From contig NZ_FNII01000007.1 in assembly GCF_900103865.1 (NCBI RefSeq), positions 1 to 64,000 on the forward strand: a DNA stretch of 64,000 nucleotides, in the 5' to 3' direction. Positions 42,640-51,211 of this stretch are shown here, one piece after another. The position numbers were made by a program, and so were the translations under genes. The notes beneath the pieces were generated by a model. The model worked only from the letters and a program-made list of their open reading frames with translations, was not told where the DNA came from and made no database searches. Every line of letters begins with the position of its first letter. Positions within the stretch are counted from its first letter, which is position 1. This DNA is from Vreelandella arcis. Lineage in GTDB: Bacteria > Pseudomonadota > Gammaproteobacteria > Pseudomonadales > Halomonadaceae.

Positions 42640-43521
42640 CTAGCGTAGCGCGGTTTGATATGCCATGCGATGGGCAAAGGCCAATGCGGCCTGACCATAG
42701 GCGATGTTTGGCTGGCCGCTGGTCTCCAGCGCATCGCGCATTGTCTCGACGTCATGGCGCGCTCGGTCGGTGAGCGCCGGATCCGTCGCGAGCGTTGCCA
42801 GGGCGGCTTGGGCCGTTGCTAAATGCGCGGCGTCGTGGCTATCGTGGTAGGCATCCAGCGCAAGCGTGGCACGCTGCATCCACTGCGCAGGCGAGTCGGC
42901 CTCGGGCAGCGGCCAGTGCTGTGCGGCCAGCGCATTGCCCCGAGCGGCTTTACTGCTGTCGGAAGGGCGCAGCGCCACATGCTCGGCCAGTGCCTGGGCG
43001 AGCGACCACAGCGCGTTAGGCTCGCCGCTTTTAAGCTCTAGCTCGGCCTCGCAAATCGTCGTCTGGTGGCCGCCGCTATGAATCTCGCCTTCGTCCAACG
43101 CCAGTTCAATATGGCTGCCTTGCCACGCCACCTGCCAGCTCCAACGTACAAAGTCGGTATTCAACTGCGGCTCAAGGGCGGAAATCTCATCGCGCAACCC
43201 TTCTTGAAAGGGCGGCAGGTCGGCGAGTCCTTGAGTATCCAGCGTTAGCGCGGGCACCGGCCATTCCCACTCTTGGCGCTGGGAGAAGCCGCCACCGCCG
43301 TGGCCCGCCGTTTTGACCGTTTGCAGTACCTGGCCATCCACCTGACGAAGCCGCACCGCCATGCGTGCTTGTGCCAACGCCCCTTGCGGCGTGTCGTAAT
43401 AGGTGTTGGTCAACGTCTGACGCTTTGGCGTCAATGCCTTCAGTAAGGGGTGCTGATGAAGTGTGGCCGGCCCCTCTGGGGTAAGAGCGAGCTTTAGTTC
43501 GATTTCGGTTGGCGTTTCCAT
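42640..43521 (-). CDS. CYTH-domain triphosphatase-like protein
   Basis: 293 residues from ATG 43521 (METPTEIELKLAL); the longer upstream reading is not supported. The ExExK signature (Glu6, Glu8, Lys10) and alternating charged strands (AVRLRQVDG, QTVKTAG, EAELELKSG) place it with CYTH enzymes, which hydrolyse inorganic triphosphate or related compounds (E. coli YgiF). The C-terminal ~90 residues are helical but too short for the full CHAD domain found in YgiF. It is divergent from the phosphate transport pair. Confidence 0.85.
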   Translation of the reverse strand: METPTEIELKLALTPEGPATLHQHPLLKALTPKRQTLTNTYYDTPQGALAQARMAVRLRQVDGQVLQTVKTAGHGGGGFSQRQEWEWPVPALTLDTQGLADLPPFQEGLRDEISALEPQLNTDFVRWSWQVAWQGSHIELALDEGEIHSGGHQTTICEAELELKSGEPNALWSLAQALAEHVALRPSDSSKAARGNALAAQHWPLPEADSPAQWMQRATLALDAYHDSHDAAHLATAQAALATLATDPALTDRARHDVETMRDALETSGQPNIAYGQAALAFAHRMAYQTALR

Positions 43522-43638
43522 GATGTTCGCTACCTCGTTATGATGACTTTTTGATGAACTTTTCATGACGGCAGGAGATGCAGTCACTATACTGTTGCCG
43601 CCATTTCCTGGCTTCCCGAAAACAGGCGTAAAGGCTTT

Positions 43639-44319
43639 ATGGTTACTTCCAACCCCTTTTCTGCGATGTTTGGCCGCTCGCCATTCCAGCCGCTGCTCGC
43701 ACACATCGTCAAGGCGAACGAATGTGCCGACCAACTTCTGCCCTTCTTTGAAGCAACGCTGGCAGGGGATTGGGAGAGCGCTGCGCAACTGCGCGAAAAC
43801 GTCACTCGCTTAGAGCACGACGCCGACGTACTCAAAACTGAGCTACGTCTTAACCTTCCCAACACCATGTTTTTGCCCGTCTCCCGCTCAGATCTGCTCG
43901 ATTTGATCAGCGTACAGGACAAAATCGCCAACAAGGCACGCGACATTACCGGCATTATGCTGGGCCGTAAAATGTCCGTGCCGACGGAATTGGCCGACCC
44001 CATGCGCGATTACATCCGCACCAGCGTGGCCTGCGTAGCACAAGCCCGCCAAGCGCTTGAAGAGCTCAAGGATTTGTTGGAGTCGGGCTTTGGCCGCAAC
44101 GTGTCCGACGTGATCCAGAACTTGATCCGCGAACTGCACACTCTAGAGCACCAGGCGGACAATCAGCAGGTGGCGATTCGCCGCCAACTGTTCAGCCTGG
44201 AAAGCGAGCTGCCCCCGGTGGATGTGGTCTTCCTTTATCAGATTATCGACTGGGTCGGTGAGCTATCCGACCGCGCCGAGCGGGTGGGTAGTCGCCTGCA
44301 GATCATGACCGCGAATTAA
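43639..44319 (+). CDS. DUF47 (PhoU-like) partner of the phosphate transporter
   Basis: 226 residues, all helical, TIGR00153/DUF47 family, distantly related to PhoU. Seen: SPFQPLLAHI, LEHDADVLKTELR, PVSRSDLLDLISVQDKIANKARDI and LEHQADNQQVAIRRQLF. Members are nearly always encoded next to pit-type phosphate transporters and are thought to regulate them. The pit gene follows after 28 bases. Confidence 0.92.
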   Translation: MVTSNPFSAMFGRSPFQPLLAHIVKANECADQLLPFFEATLAGDWESAAQLRENVTRLEHDADVLKTELRLNLPNTMFLPVSRSDLLDLISVQDKIANKARDITGIMLGRKMSVPTELADPMRDYIRTSVACVAQARQALEELKDLLESGFGRNVSDVIQNLIRELHTLEHQADNQQVAIRRQLFSLESELPPVDVVFLYQIIDWVGELSDRAERVGSRLQIMTAN

Positions 44320-44347
44320 TACCTGATCCCCACACAAGGGAAACAAT

Positions 44348-45616
44348 ATGCAGATCATTGCTCAGCACGGTGATATTTTTATCATTCTGGCCTGCCTTTT
44401 TGGCTTTTTTATGGCCTGGGGCGTGGGGGCCAACGACGTGGCCAACGCCATGGGCACCTCGGTGGGCTCCAAAGCCATCACCATCAAACAGGCGATCTTA
44501 ATCGCCATAGTGTTTGAGTTTTTAGGCGCCTGGCTCGCCGGTGGCGAAGTTACTAATACGATTCGCAAAGGCATTGTTGACCCTGAATTGCTGCAAGACG
44601 ACCCGCAGTTGCTGGTATACGGCATGTTGGCGGCGCTTTTAGCGGCGGCCACATGGCTGTTAATCGCCTCGATGAAAGGCTGGCCGGTTTCTACCACCCA
44701 CTCGATTGTCGGGGCTATTGTGGGTTTCGCCGTGGCGGGCCTGGGTGCAGAAACTGTCGATTGGGGCGCCGTCGGTAACATCGCCGCGAGTTGGTTAGTA
44801 TCGCCGCTGTTAGCCGGTTCGGCAGGGTTTGTACTGTTTAAATCGGTCCATCATCTGGTGTTTGAAGACCGCGACCCGCTCGCGGCGGCTAAACGCTACC
44901 TTCCCGCCTATGTCTTCCTGGTCGGCTTTGTGGTCGCGATGGTCACCATGACCAAGGGCCTAAAGCACGTCGGTTTAGACCTGTCGTTTGCTCAGAGCCT
45001 GGTGATCTCGCTGATTCTTGGTGGATTGTTGTCGGTCCTTGGCATTTTGATGGAGCGCCGCGTGAAGTACGTCCAGAGCAGCGACGACCACTTTGGCTAT
45101 GCCAACGTGGAGCGTGCGTTTGGCGTGCTAATGATCTTTACCGCCTGTGCCATGGCTTTTGCCCATGGCTCTAACGACGTGGCCAATGCCGTTGGCCCAC
45201 TGGCGGCGGTGATTAGCGTCGTGCAAACCGGCGGTGAAATTGGCGGCTCGGCGCTGGTGCCTTGGTGGGTGCTGGTGCTGGGCGGCGGCGGTATCGTCGC
45301 GGGCTTGGTGACCTACGGCCATAAAGTGATTGCCACTGTGGGCACAGGCATTACCGAGCTGACCCCCAGCCGTGGCTTTGCAGCCACCCTGGCCGCCGCG
45401 ACCACCGTTGTGTTGGCCTCCGGCACCGGCTTGCCCATTTCGACTACGCATACGCTGGTCGGGGCCATCCTTGGGGTCGGCCTAGCGCGGGGGATGACCG
45501 CGCTTAACCTGCGGGTGATCGGTACCATCGCCATGTCGTGGCTGATCACGCTGCCAGCGGGTGCAGGGCTGGCGATTTTGTTCTTCTTTATGCTCAAGGG
45601 TATGTTCGGCGGTTGA
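44348..45616 (+). CDS. pit: Low-affinity inorganic phosphate transporter, PiT family
   Basis: 422 residues and about ten membrane helices in two inverted halves. Each half carries the family signature: GANDVANAMGTSVGS near the N-terminus and GSNDVANAVGPLAA in the second half, with STTHSIVGAIVG and STTHTLVGAILG. It moves phosphate with a cation (H+ or Na+). Its DUF47 partner is directly upstream. Confidence 0.95.
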   Translation: MQIIAQHGDIFIILACLFGFFMAWGVGANDVANAMGTSVGSKAITIKQAILIAIVFEFLGAWLAGGEVTNTIRKGIVDPELLQDDPQLLVYGMLAALLAAATWLLIASMKGWPVSTTHSIVGAIVGFAVAGLGAETVDWGAVGNIAASWLVSPLLAGSAGFVLFKSVHHLVFEDRDPLAAAKRYLPAYVFLVGFVVAMVTMTKGLKHVGLDLSFAQSLVISLILGGLLSVLGILMERRVKYVQSSDDHFGYANVERAFGVLMIFTACAMAFAHGSNDVANAVGPLAAVISVVQTGGEIGGSALVPWWVLVLGGGGIVAGLVTYGHKVIATVGTGITELTPSRGFAATLAAATTVVLASGTGLPISTTHTLVGAILGVGLARGMTALNLRVIGTIAMSWLITLPAGAGLAILFFFMLKGMFGG

Positions 45617-45791
45617 TCACTGCTAACCCCCACCGCGTTAGCCGTCGCTTACTCAGCTAACGCCCAAGCGGCACTTTCTGGATAAATTGGCCTTTAAATG
45701 GGCGTATTTGTCTAAGAAGGTGCCGCTGTTTTTTGTGCTCTGGTAAAGTAATAACGGTTATTTTCATTCACCTGCTGCCGGAGAGCGGCCC

Positions 45792-47108
45792 TTGGATACT
45801 CGTTTCCCCTTTGTTGACTGGTTTCGTAATGCGTCCCCCTATATTAACGCGCACCGGGGGCGAACCTTTGTCATCTTGATTGAAGGCGAGGCCATGGCCT
45901 CTGGCCGAGGGGAGCAGTTGATTCAAGATTTGGCGCTGCTGCATACCCTGGGTGTGCGCTTGGTGGTGGTGTTCGGCATTCGTCCCCAGGTGCACGAAGC
46001 GCTGAGCGCGGCTGGCGTTGAGCCTACCCGCATCGAGGGTCGCTGGGTGGCCGACCGCGCCGTGATGGCTCACGTTGAGCAGGTAGCGGCCCATCTGCGG
46101 TTGTGGCTGGAAGCACGGCTTTCGTTGGGCTTACCCAGTACGCCACTGCATGGCGTCGAGCTAAGCGTAATCTCCGGCAACCTGGTCACCGCTAAACCGC
46201 TTGGCGTGCGCGAAGGGGTCGACTTTGACCACAGCGGCGAAGTGCGCCGCGTGCGGGCCAGCGCCATTGAAGGGCTGCTGGACAAAGGCTCACTGGTGTT
46301 GCTGCCGCCGCTGGGTTTTTCCAGCACTGGCGAAGTATTCGACCTGGATGCCGCCGACGTTGCCCAGCATGCCGCGGTGGCGCTCAAAGCCGATAAACTG
46401 ATTTTACTGGGCGAGTCGGAAGGCCTGGAAGACGAGCAGGGCGCATTGCTTCGCCAGCTTTCACCGGCTGACGCCGAACCCCGCCTGAAGCAAGCCACAC
46501 CGGGTAGCGAGCTGGCCCGCCACCTTAACGCCGCCTGTAACGCTGCGCGGGAAGGCGTGGCCCGCACCCACTTGCTTTCCTGGCGCAATCACGATGCCTT
46601 GCTAGGTGAACTGTTCACCCGCGACGGCGTGGGCACGATGATCACCCAGCACCGCTACGAACAGCTGCGCCCGGCCACGCTCAACGATGTCGCTGGGTTA
46701 TTAGAACTGCTAGAGCCGCTGGAAAATCGGGGCATGTTGGTGGCCCGCTCCCGCGAGCGCTTGGAACACGAAATTGATGACTACATGGTCATCGAGCGCG
46801 ACGGCATGGTGATTGGCTGTGCCGCGCTACAGGTGTTCCCCAATACCTCGATTGCCGAGCTGGCCTGCGTGGCTGTGCACAATAATTACCGCGGCGGCGA
46901 GCGCGGTGAACGGCTGGTGGAAGCACTGGAGCGCCGCGCCCGTCAGCGTGGTGTGCAGGAGATGTTCGTGCTCACCACGCATACCGCGCACTGGTTTGTG
47001 GAGCGCGGCTTTCGCACGGCGAGCCTTGAAGAGCTGCCGCCGTTAAAGCGCGAAACCTACAACCACGCGCGTAAATCCAAGGTGCTGGTGAAAAGCCTGG
47101 TGGGTTAG
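45792..47108 (+). CDS. argA: N-acetylglutamate synthase ArgA
   Basis: Acetylates glutamate, the first step of arginine synthesis. 438 residues with a TTG start seven bases after GGAGAG. The N-terminal amino-acid-kinase-like domain lacks kinase function but binds arginine for feedback (FVILIEGEA, VVVFGIRPQV). The C-terminal GNAT acetyltransferase domain has LACVAVHNNYRGGERGERLV, the acetyl-CoA site. Its stop codon overlaps that of the convergent SDR gene. Confidence 0.95.
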   Translation: MDTRFPFVDWFRNASPYINAHRGRTFVILIEGEAMASGRGEQLIQDLALLHTLGVRLVVVFGIRPQVHEALSAAGVEPTRIEGRWVADRAVMAHVEQVAAHLRLWLEARLSLGLPSTPLHGVELSVISGNLVTAKPLGVREGVDFDHSGEVRRVRASAIEGLLDKGSLVLLPPLGFSSTGEVFDLDAADVAQHAAVALKADKLILLGESEGLEDEQGALLRQLSPADAEPRLKQATPGSELARHLNAACNAAREGVARTHLLSWRNHDALLGELFTRDGVGTMITQHRYEQLRPATLNDVAGLLELLEPLENRGMLVARSRERLEHEIDDYMVIERDGMVIGCAALQVFPNTSIAELACVAVHNNYRGGERGERLVEALERRARQRGVQEMFVLTTHTAHWFVERGFRTASLEELPPLKRETYNHARKSKVLVKSLVG

Positions 47109-47959
47109 GTATTTAAGATCACGCCACCGTTGAGATGCAGGGTTTGGCCGCTCATGTAGGACGATTCTTCGCTGGCAAGATACACGTAGGCAGGCCCCAT
47201 TTCGCTGGGCTGCCCGGCGCGATTCATCGGCACCTGGCCGCCAAATCCGGCGACTTTGTCGTCGTCGAAACTGGCGGGAATCAGCGGCGTCCACACCGGC
47301 CCAGGCGCCACGGCGTTAACGCGGATGCCGCGATCCATCAGCGACATCGCAAGCGAACGCACCAAGCCCTGAACCGCCCCTTTGGTGGCGGTGTAATCAA
47401 TCAGCGTCTCGTTGCCTTTAAAGGCGTTGATCGACGAGGTAGCGATGATGGTGTCGCCTGAATTTAAGTGAGGCAGAGCGGCTTTGGTTAAGTAAAAGTG
47501 ACTAAACAGGTTGGTCTCGAAGGTGCGCTGCAACTGATCGTCGGGAATCTCGGTAATATCGCTCCAATCGTACTGCTCGGCCGCGTTGTTAATGACGATA
47601 TTGAGCTTGCCGAAGGTATCCAGGGTGCGTTTTACAATATCGCGGCAAAAACCTGGGTCGGCCACGTCGCCTTGCAGCACTAGGCAGTGGCGACCTTCAG
47701 CTTCAACGAGCCGCTGGGTTTCTGCGGCGTCTTTAGCTTCCTTTAAATGCACAATCACGCTATCTGCGCCTTCCCGCGCATAGTGAACCGCCACCGCGCG
47801 GCCAATGCCACTGTCCCCGCCGGTAATAATCGCCACTTTATCCAGTAGCTTGTCGACCCCTTTGTAGCTTTCGCGAATGTACTCTGGCTCGGGGTGCATG
47901 GCGTGCTCGTCGCCTGGCTGTTTGGCTTGATGCTGAGGGGGTTGTTGCTGATCGTTCAT
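47105..47959 (-). CDS. SDR-family oxidoreductase (YghA/YdaD type)
   Basis: 284 residues. NAD(P)-binding Rossmann fold with TGGDSGIGRAVA, NNAAEQ, catalytic serine in ATSSINAF, and YTATK holding Tyr and Lys. The N-terminal extension of about 35 residues rich in Gln/Pro/His is typical of the YghA/YdaD group, which is often linked to general stress. Substrate unknown. The start follows AAAGGAG. It lies beside the stress cassette at 48.3-51.1 kb. Confidence 0.9.
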   Translation of the reverse strand: MNDQQQPPQHQAKQPGDEHAMHPEPEYIRESYKGVDKLLDKVAIITGGDSGIGRAVAVHYAREGADSVIVHLKEAKDAAETQRLVEAEGRHCLVLQGDVADPGFCRDIVKRTLDTFGKLNIVINNAAEQYDWSDITEIPDDQLQRTFETNLFSHFYLTKAALPHLNSGDTIIATSSINAFKGNETLIDYTATKGAVQGLVRSLAMSLMDRGIRVNAVAPGPVWTPLIPASFDDDKVAGFGGQVPMNRAGQPSEMGPAYVYLASEESSYMSGQTLHLNGGVILNT

Positions 47960-48340
47960 GTGCGGTCACTCCTTTGTTTGCACAGACATAATTGGCATAT
48001 AAGTGGATGGAAATGTCATTTAGGGCGGTGCTTACCTCCTTGGGCACCGTTATTTAATGTAGACCCACGCCATCCATAGAGGCAAACCATCCAAAAAGCA
48101 CTGAAAGAAGGCCTGGGTTAGGGCGCTCAATTTAATAGCGAAACCACATAAGCTCTATTTAAATTAACAATGTAGCTCGTTTAAACCCTTTAAAATTTAT
48201 ACCTGCCTGTTTTATAAGAAATTAAGTCATATCGACTGTTTTAGGAGTTGAAGAGGCATAATTGAAAGTTACTCAAGAAGAGCTAAAGTAAATGCAGGCA
48301 AAGTAATGCCGAGAACCATTGACCGTAAGGAGCACGTGAG
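47960..48340. other. 381-base gap upstream of the small stress ORF
   Basis: AT-rich divergent promoter region for the SDR gene (minus) and the 47-codon gene (plus). No supported gene. A short stem GGTGC/GGCAC near 48030-48050 is the only structure seen. Confidence 0.4.
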
Positions 48341-48484
48341 ATGTCACAACCTGATAAGAAAGGCGAGAAAGCGCCTAAGCACCAAGATGATCACCACGAC
48401 GAAGCCAACCCGATGCCGGACTCGCACCACGTGAACCCAGAGTCCGACAACTCGCCCCAGAAGCCGGGCAAGGACAAGAAATAA
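48341..48484 (+). CDS. 47-residue hydrophilic protein
   Basis: ATG 48341 follows AAGGAGC at good spacing; 47 codons end in TAA and are followed by a terminator-like hairpin. The product is almost wholly Lys, Asp, His, Pro, Asn and Glu, with no hydrophobic core, so it is probably disordered. Three His pairs (DDHHDE, DSHHVN) might bind metal. No family recognised. Its neighbours are stress-linked genes. Confidence 0.6.
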   Translation: MSQPDKKGEKAPKHQDDHHDEANPMPDSHHVNPESDNSPQKPGKDKK

Positions 48485-49005
48485 GCTGAATAGATACCCG
48501 TCTATTAAGCCCCTGCGGCGCTACACCTTGTAGCGCCGTTTTACTTTCACGCTTGCTGTCTCCTGCCAGCGTGTTGGCAGCTTTTGTCAGTCGTACGTAA
48601 TGCGTCGACGTAATCGCTCAAGTAGCCCCTGCTTGGAGCGAATGCCCTCACCCACGCCAGACTAAAGTCGTAGCAAAAGGTTTATGCACAACAGGCTTTC
48701 ATTGGTGTATTTGTTTTTCAGTTCTTTACATAAATTAATCTAACCATTATTAGTTTATTTGCTGAGTTTTATTAACATAAGTTAAACAGGTTTTGTATAT
48801 TTGAATAGCAGTGCGCTTGGATTGACTATAATAAAGTGAACGCTATGTTTAGGTGAGCGGTCTATCTATTGAGTAAGTGGCTAGTTTTTTAATTATAAGT
48901 AATTATTTTATTTAAGCGCTTAATTTTAATCAATAGATTTGCAGTTTCGCTGATTTTGTTTCACCACGGATGCTGACAAGTGAGACGACAAGGAGGAAGT
49001 GACAG
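48485..49005. other. 521-base gap with left repeat and AT-rich promoter region
   Basis: Holds the left 40-bp repeat (48515-48554), then a long AT-rich stretch up to the cassette's first gene. A TATAAT with a preceding C occurs at about 48826-48832 (GACTATAATAAAG), a shape also used by RpoS promoters. No gene is supported. Confidence 0.45.
48515..48554. repeat. 40-bp direct repeat, left copy (xseA 3'-end fragment)
   Basis: Matches 51172-51211 at 39 of 40 positions (difference at 48547). It contains a perfect 10-bp stem CGGCGCTACA / TGTAGCGCCG followed by TTTTACTTT, so it also works as the terminator of the 47-codon gene. On the minus strand it still reads as the last residues of XseA (KRRYKV and stop). 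Confidence 0.9.
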
Positions 49006-49512
49006 ATGATCGATCAAGAAAAGCAGGACGGCCTCAAGCAGCAAGGCCGGGAAACGGCTCATGAAGTCGGTGAGGCGGCCCAGCACCAGGCCGAAAGCTA
49101 TTTTAGCCAACAGCGCGACTATGCGGCGGATCAGTCCCATAAGCTAACGGGCGCTCTGCAAAAAATGGCGGATGAGTTTGATAACCAGCAGCAGCCCTAC
49201 CTCTCTAAACCAGCGAGAAAACTGGCTGATTCCACGGAGCGTTTTTCAAAAAAATTGCGGGATAAAGACTTACGCAGTGTTTGCGAAGAAGCTCAAAACT
49301 TTAGTCGCCGCGAACCCGCCCTGTTTATAGGCGGTGTGATTGCCGCTGGGTTTTTAGTTTCCCGTTTTCTGCGTAGCTCCAGTGAACATCGCTCAGGTGA
49401 AGACAGTTCTGACCAGCACACTTCAGGTGCTAATACGCAGCCTAATCGTTCAAGCAGTGCGCAGAATCTAAGGGCTGATGGGCGTAATAATTCAGGCAAT
49501 GAAGCGCTCTAA
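49006..49512 (+). CDS. YqjD/ElaB-like membrane-anchored stress protein
   Basis: 168 residues. A long amphipathic Gln/Glu/Ala-rich helical part (1-100), one C-terminal membrane segment (about 104-122, PALFIGGVIAAGFLVSRFL), then a Ser/Asn-rich polar tail. This layout is like the DUF883 (YqjD/ElaB) proteins that bind ribosomes at the membrane in stationary phase, though the sequence match is loose. It is the first of three closely spaced genes, and GGAGGAAG precedes the start. Confidence 0.6.
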   Translation: MIDQEKQDGLKQQGRETAHEVGEAAQHQAESYFSQQRDYAADQSHKLTGALQKMADEFDNQQQPYLSKPARKLADSTERFSKKLRDKDLRSVCEEAQNFSRREPALFIGGVIAAGFLVSRFLRSSSEHRSGEDSSDQHTSGANTQPNRSSSAQNLRADGRNNSGNEAL

Positions 49513-49534
49513 TATAAGCGCAGGGAGGCAGAGA

Positions 49535-49972
49535 ATGGATTCTGAAAACAAAACCACTTCAAAAGGTTCATCGATCGGCTCACTGTTATCGACGGTGATG
49601 CAAGAAATCAGTTCGTTGGTGCGCAACGAGGCTGAGCTTGCCAAGACCGAGATGTCCGAAAAAACCGACCAGGCCATGGCGGGTATCGCGTCTATCGCCA
49701 TTGCCGGTGCGGTGTTGCTCGGTGGTTTTTTAACCCTGTTAGCCGCGGCGGTGTTTCTGCTGAATGAGGTGCTTCCGCCCGATACCACGCCTTGGCTTTC
49801 CGCGCTGATTGTCGGCGGCGTTGTGACGGTTATCGGCATTATTATGCTTAAAGCGGGCCAAAAGAAACTGCAGGCGCGCAACCTGATGCCTAGTCGTACG
49901 ATGAATAGTTTGCAGAGCGATAAGACGGTCGCGAAGACGCATCAGGAAAATGTTAAGGAGGAGTTGAAATGA
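49535..49972 (+). CDS. Phage-holin-family (YqjE-like) membrane protein
   Basis: 145 residues from ATG 49535, six bases after GGGAGG. The N-terminal helix SLLSTVMQEISSLVRNEAELAKTEM is the marker of the putative actinobacterial holin-X/YqjE family (PF07332), followed by two membrane segments (about 50-75 and 82-103). Despite the name these are not lysis proteins in most bacteria; they travel with YqjD-like and DUF3618 genes as here. It overlaps the next gene by four bases. Confidence 0.8.
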   Translation: MDSENKTTSKGSSIGSLLSTVMQEISSLVRNEAELAKTEMSEKTDQAMAGIASIAIAGAVLLGGFLTLLAAAVFLLNEVLPPDTTPWLSALIVGGVVTVIGIIMLKAGQKKLQARNLMPSRTMNSLQSDKTVAKTHQENVKEELK

Positions 49973-51117
49973 CGGACCATCGTAAACAGCGCAATTCTGA
50001 AGAGATTGAGAAGGATATCAATCAATCGCGCGAGCGCCTCGATTCCACGCTGCGTGAGATCGAACAGCGGTTTTCTCCTCAACAGTTGCTGGACACGTCC
50101 TACGAGTATATCCGCCGTGGGGGAGCCAACGAATTCGTGTCGAATTTAAGCACCTCCATTAAGCAGAACCCGTTACCTGTTCTGTTCACCAGTGCGGGAT
50201 TGGGGTGGTTGATGTTGTCGCAGCGTAACCCGAAAGAGGCACGAAGCCAGCATCAGTTCTCTTCGGCTACTGACCGGAGCCTTTACTCGGGCGAACAGCA
50301 TTCATCCAAGACTAGCGGCCGAAGTTCGCCGAGTATTCCTGTTCATGAGGGGACACACCCCAACGACGGTATGCCTACCGACAGCAATACCTCCGGTGGA
50401 ACAGAGCAGCATAGCGGTGGTAAAGGTCGCATGAGCGAGGCAACTCATAAGGCCAAGGGTTCGGCTCAGCACCTGGGGCAAAAAGCCAAGCAAACGGCGC
50501 AGCAGTGGGGCGATAAAGCCCAACATCTCGGCGATAACATGCGCGAGTCCACGTCCAACCTGCAGCATGGCGCCCAGGATAATCTGCATAATATGGGTGA
50601 GCGCGCTCGCCAAACAGAGAGCCAGGCGTCTGATTTTATTAAGGAGCATCCGCTGGTAGTCGGCGCGCTAGGGTTTGCTGTGGGAGCGGTCTTGGGGGGT
50701 ATTTTCCCCGCGACCAAAAAAGAGGATGAATATTTCGGCGAGTATCGAGACCGCGCGCTGCACAAAGCCGCCGAAACTGGACAAGAACATATGGAGAAAG
50801 CCCAGCACTCTATTCACGAAAAAGCCGAGTCGTTCAAGGGCGAGTCGCAGCAGGCCCAAGGCGCTAATACCGCTACTCAAAAGGACACGAGTGCAAACGC
50901 GCCCCAGGATAGCGAGGCCAGGGTAAAAGATTCACCCACCCCGACGACTGAACGCTCTGTTCCTAAGCAGGGTGGCGCTGAGCAAACCAGTTCTGACATG
51001 CCGACGCCAAGACATAGCCCAGAACAACCCAGCCCTGAAAGACATAGCCCAGGCTTGGCGGGTTCGAGCACGCCCTCCGGCAACACCCAAGGTTCAGGCA
51101 CTAACCACACGACTTAA
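49969..51117 (+). CDS. DUF3618-domain protein with YqjD-like C-terminal part
   Basis: 382 residues. The N-terminal DUF3618 domain (about 8-60: EEIEKDINQSRERLDSTL and SPQQLLDTSYEYIR) and a hydrophobic NPLPVLFTSAGLGWLML come first. A long Gln/Ala-rich helical section then leads to a second hydrophobic EHPLVVGALGFAVGAVLGG, and the tail is a disordered Ser/Thr/Pro/Gln region. Two membrane-touching regions suggest a membrane-tethered stress protein. It ends the three-gene cassette. Confidence 0.75.
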   Translation: MTDHRKQRNSEEIEKDINQSRERLDSTLREIEQRFSPQQLLDTSYEYIRRGGANEFVSNLSTSIKQNPLPVLFTSAGLGWLMLSQRNPKEARSQHQFSSATDRSLYSGEQHSSKTSGRSSPSIPVHEGTHPNDGMPTDSNTSGGTEQHSGGKGRMSEATHKAKGSAQHLGQKAKQTAQQWGDKAQHLGDNMRESTSNLQHGAQDNLHNMGERARQTESQASDFIKEHPLVVGALGFAVGAVLGGIFPATKKEDEYFGEYRDRALHKAAETGQEHMEKAQHSIHEKAESFKGESQQAQGANTATQKDTSANAPQDSEARVKDSPTPTTERSVPKQGGAEQTSSDMPTPRHSPEQPSPERHSPGLAGSSTPSGNTQGSGTNHTT

Positions 51118-51171
51118 GCCGTCTATTTAGCTGTCATGAAAATCAGCCCAGATACGGTTAAGCAAACTCTC

Positions 51172-51211
51172 GCGGCGCTACACCTTGTAGCGCCGTTTTA
51201 CTTCCACGCTT
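51172..51211. repeat. 40-bp direct repeat, right copy (3' end of xseA)
   Basis: Right partner of 48515-48554, lying over the last codons and stop of xseA. The same 10-bp stem followed by TTTTACTT is present; on the plus strand it can end the cassette transcript. Confidence 0.9.
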
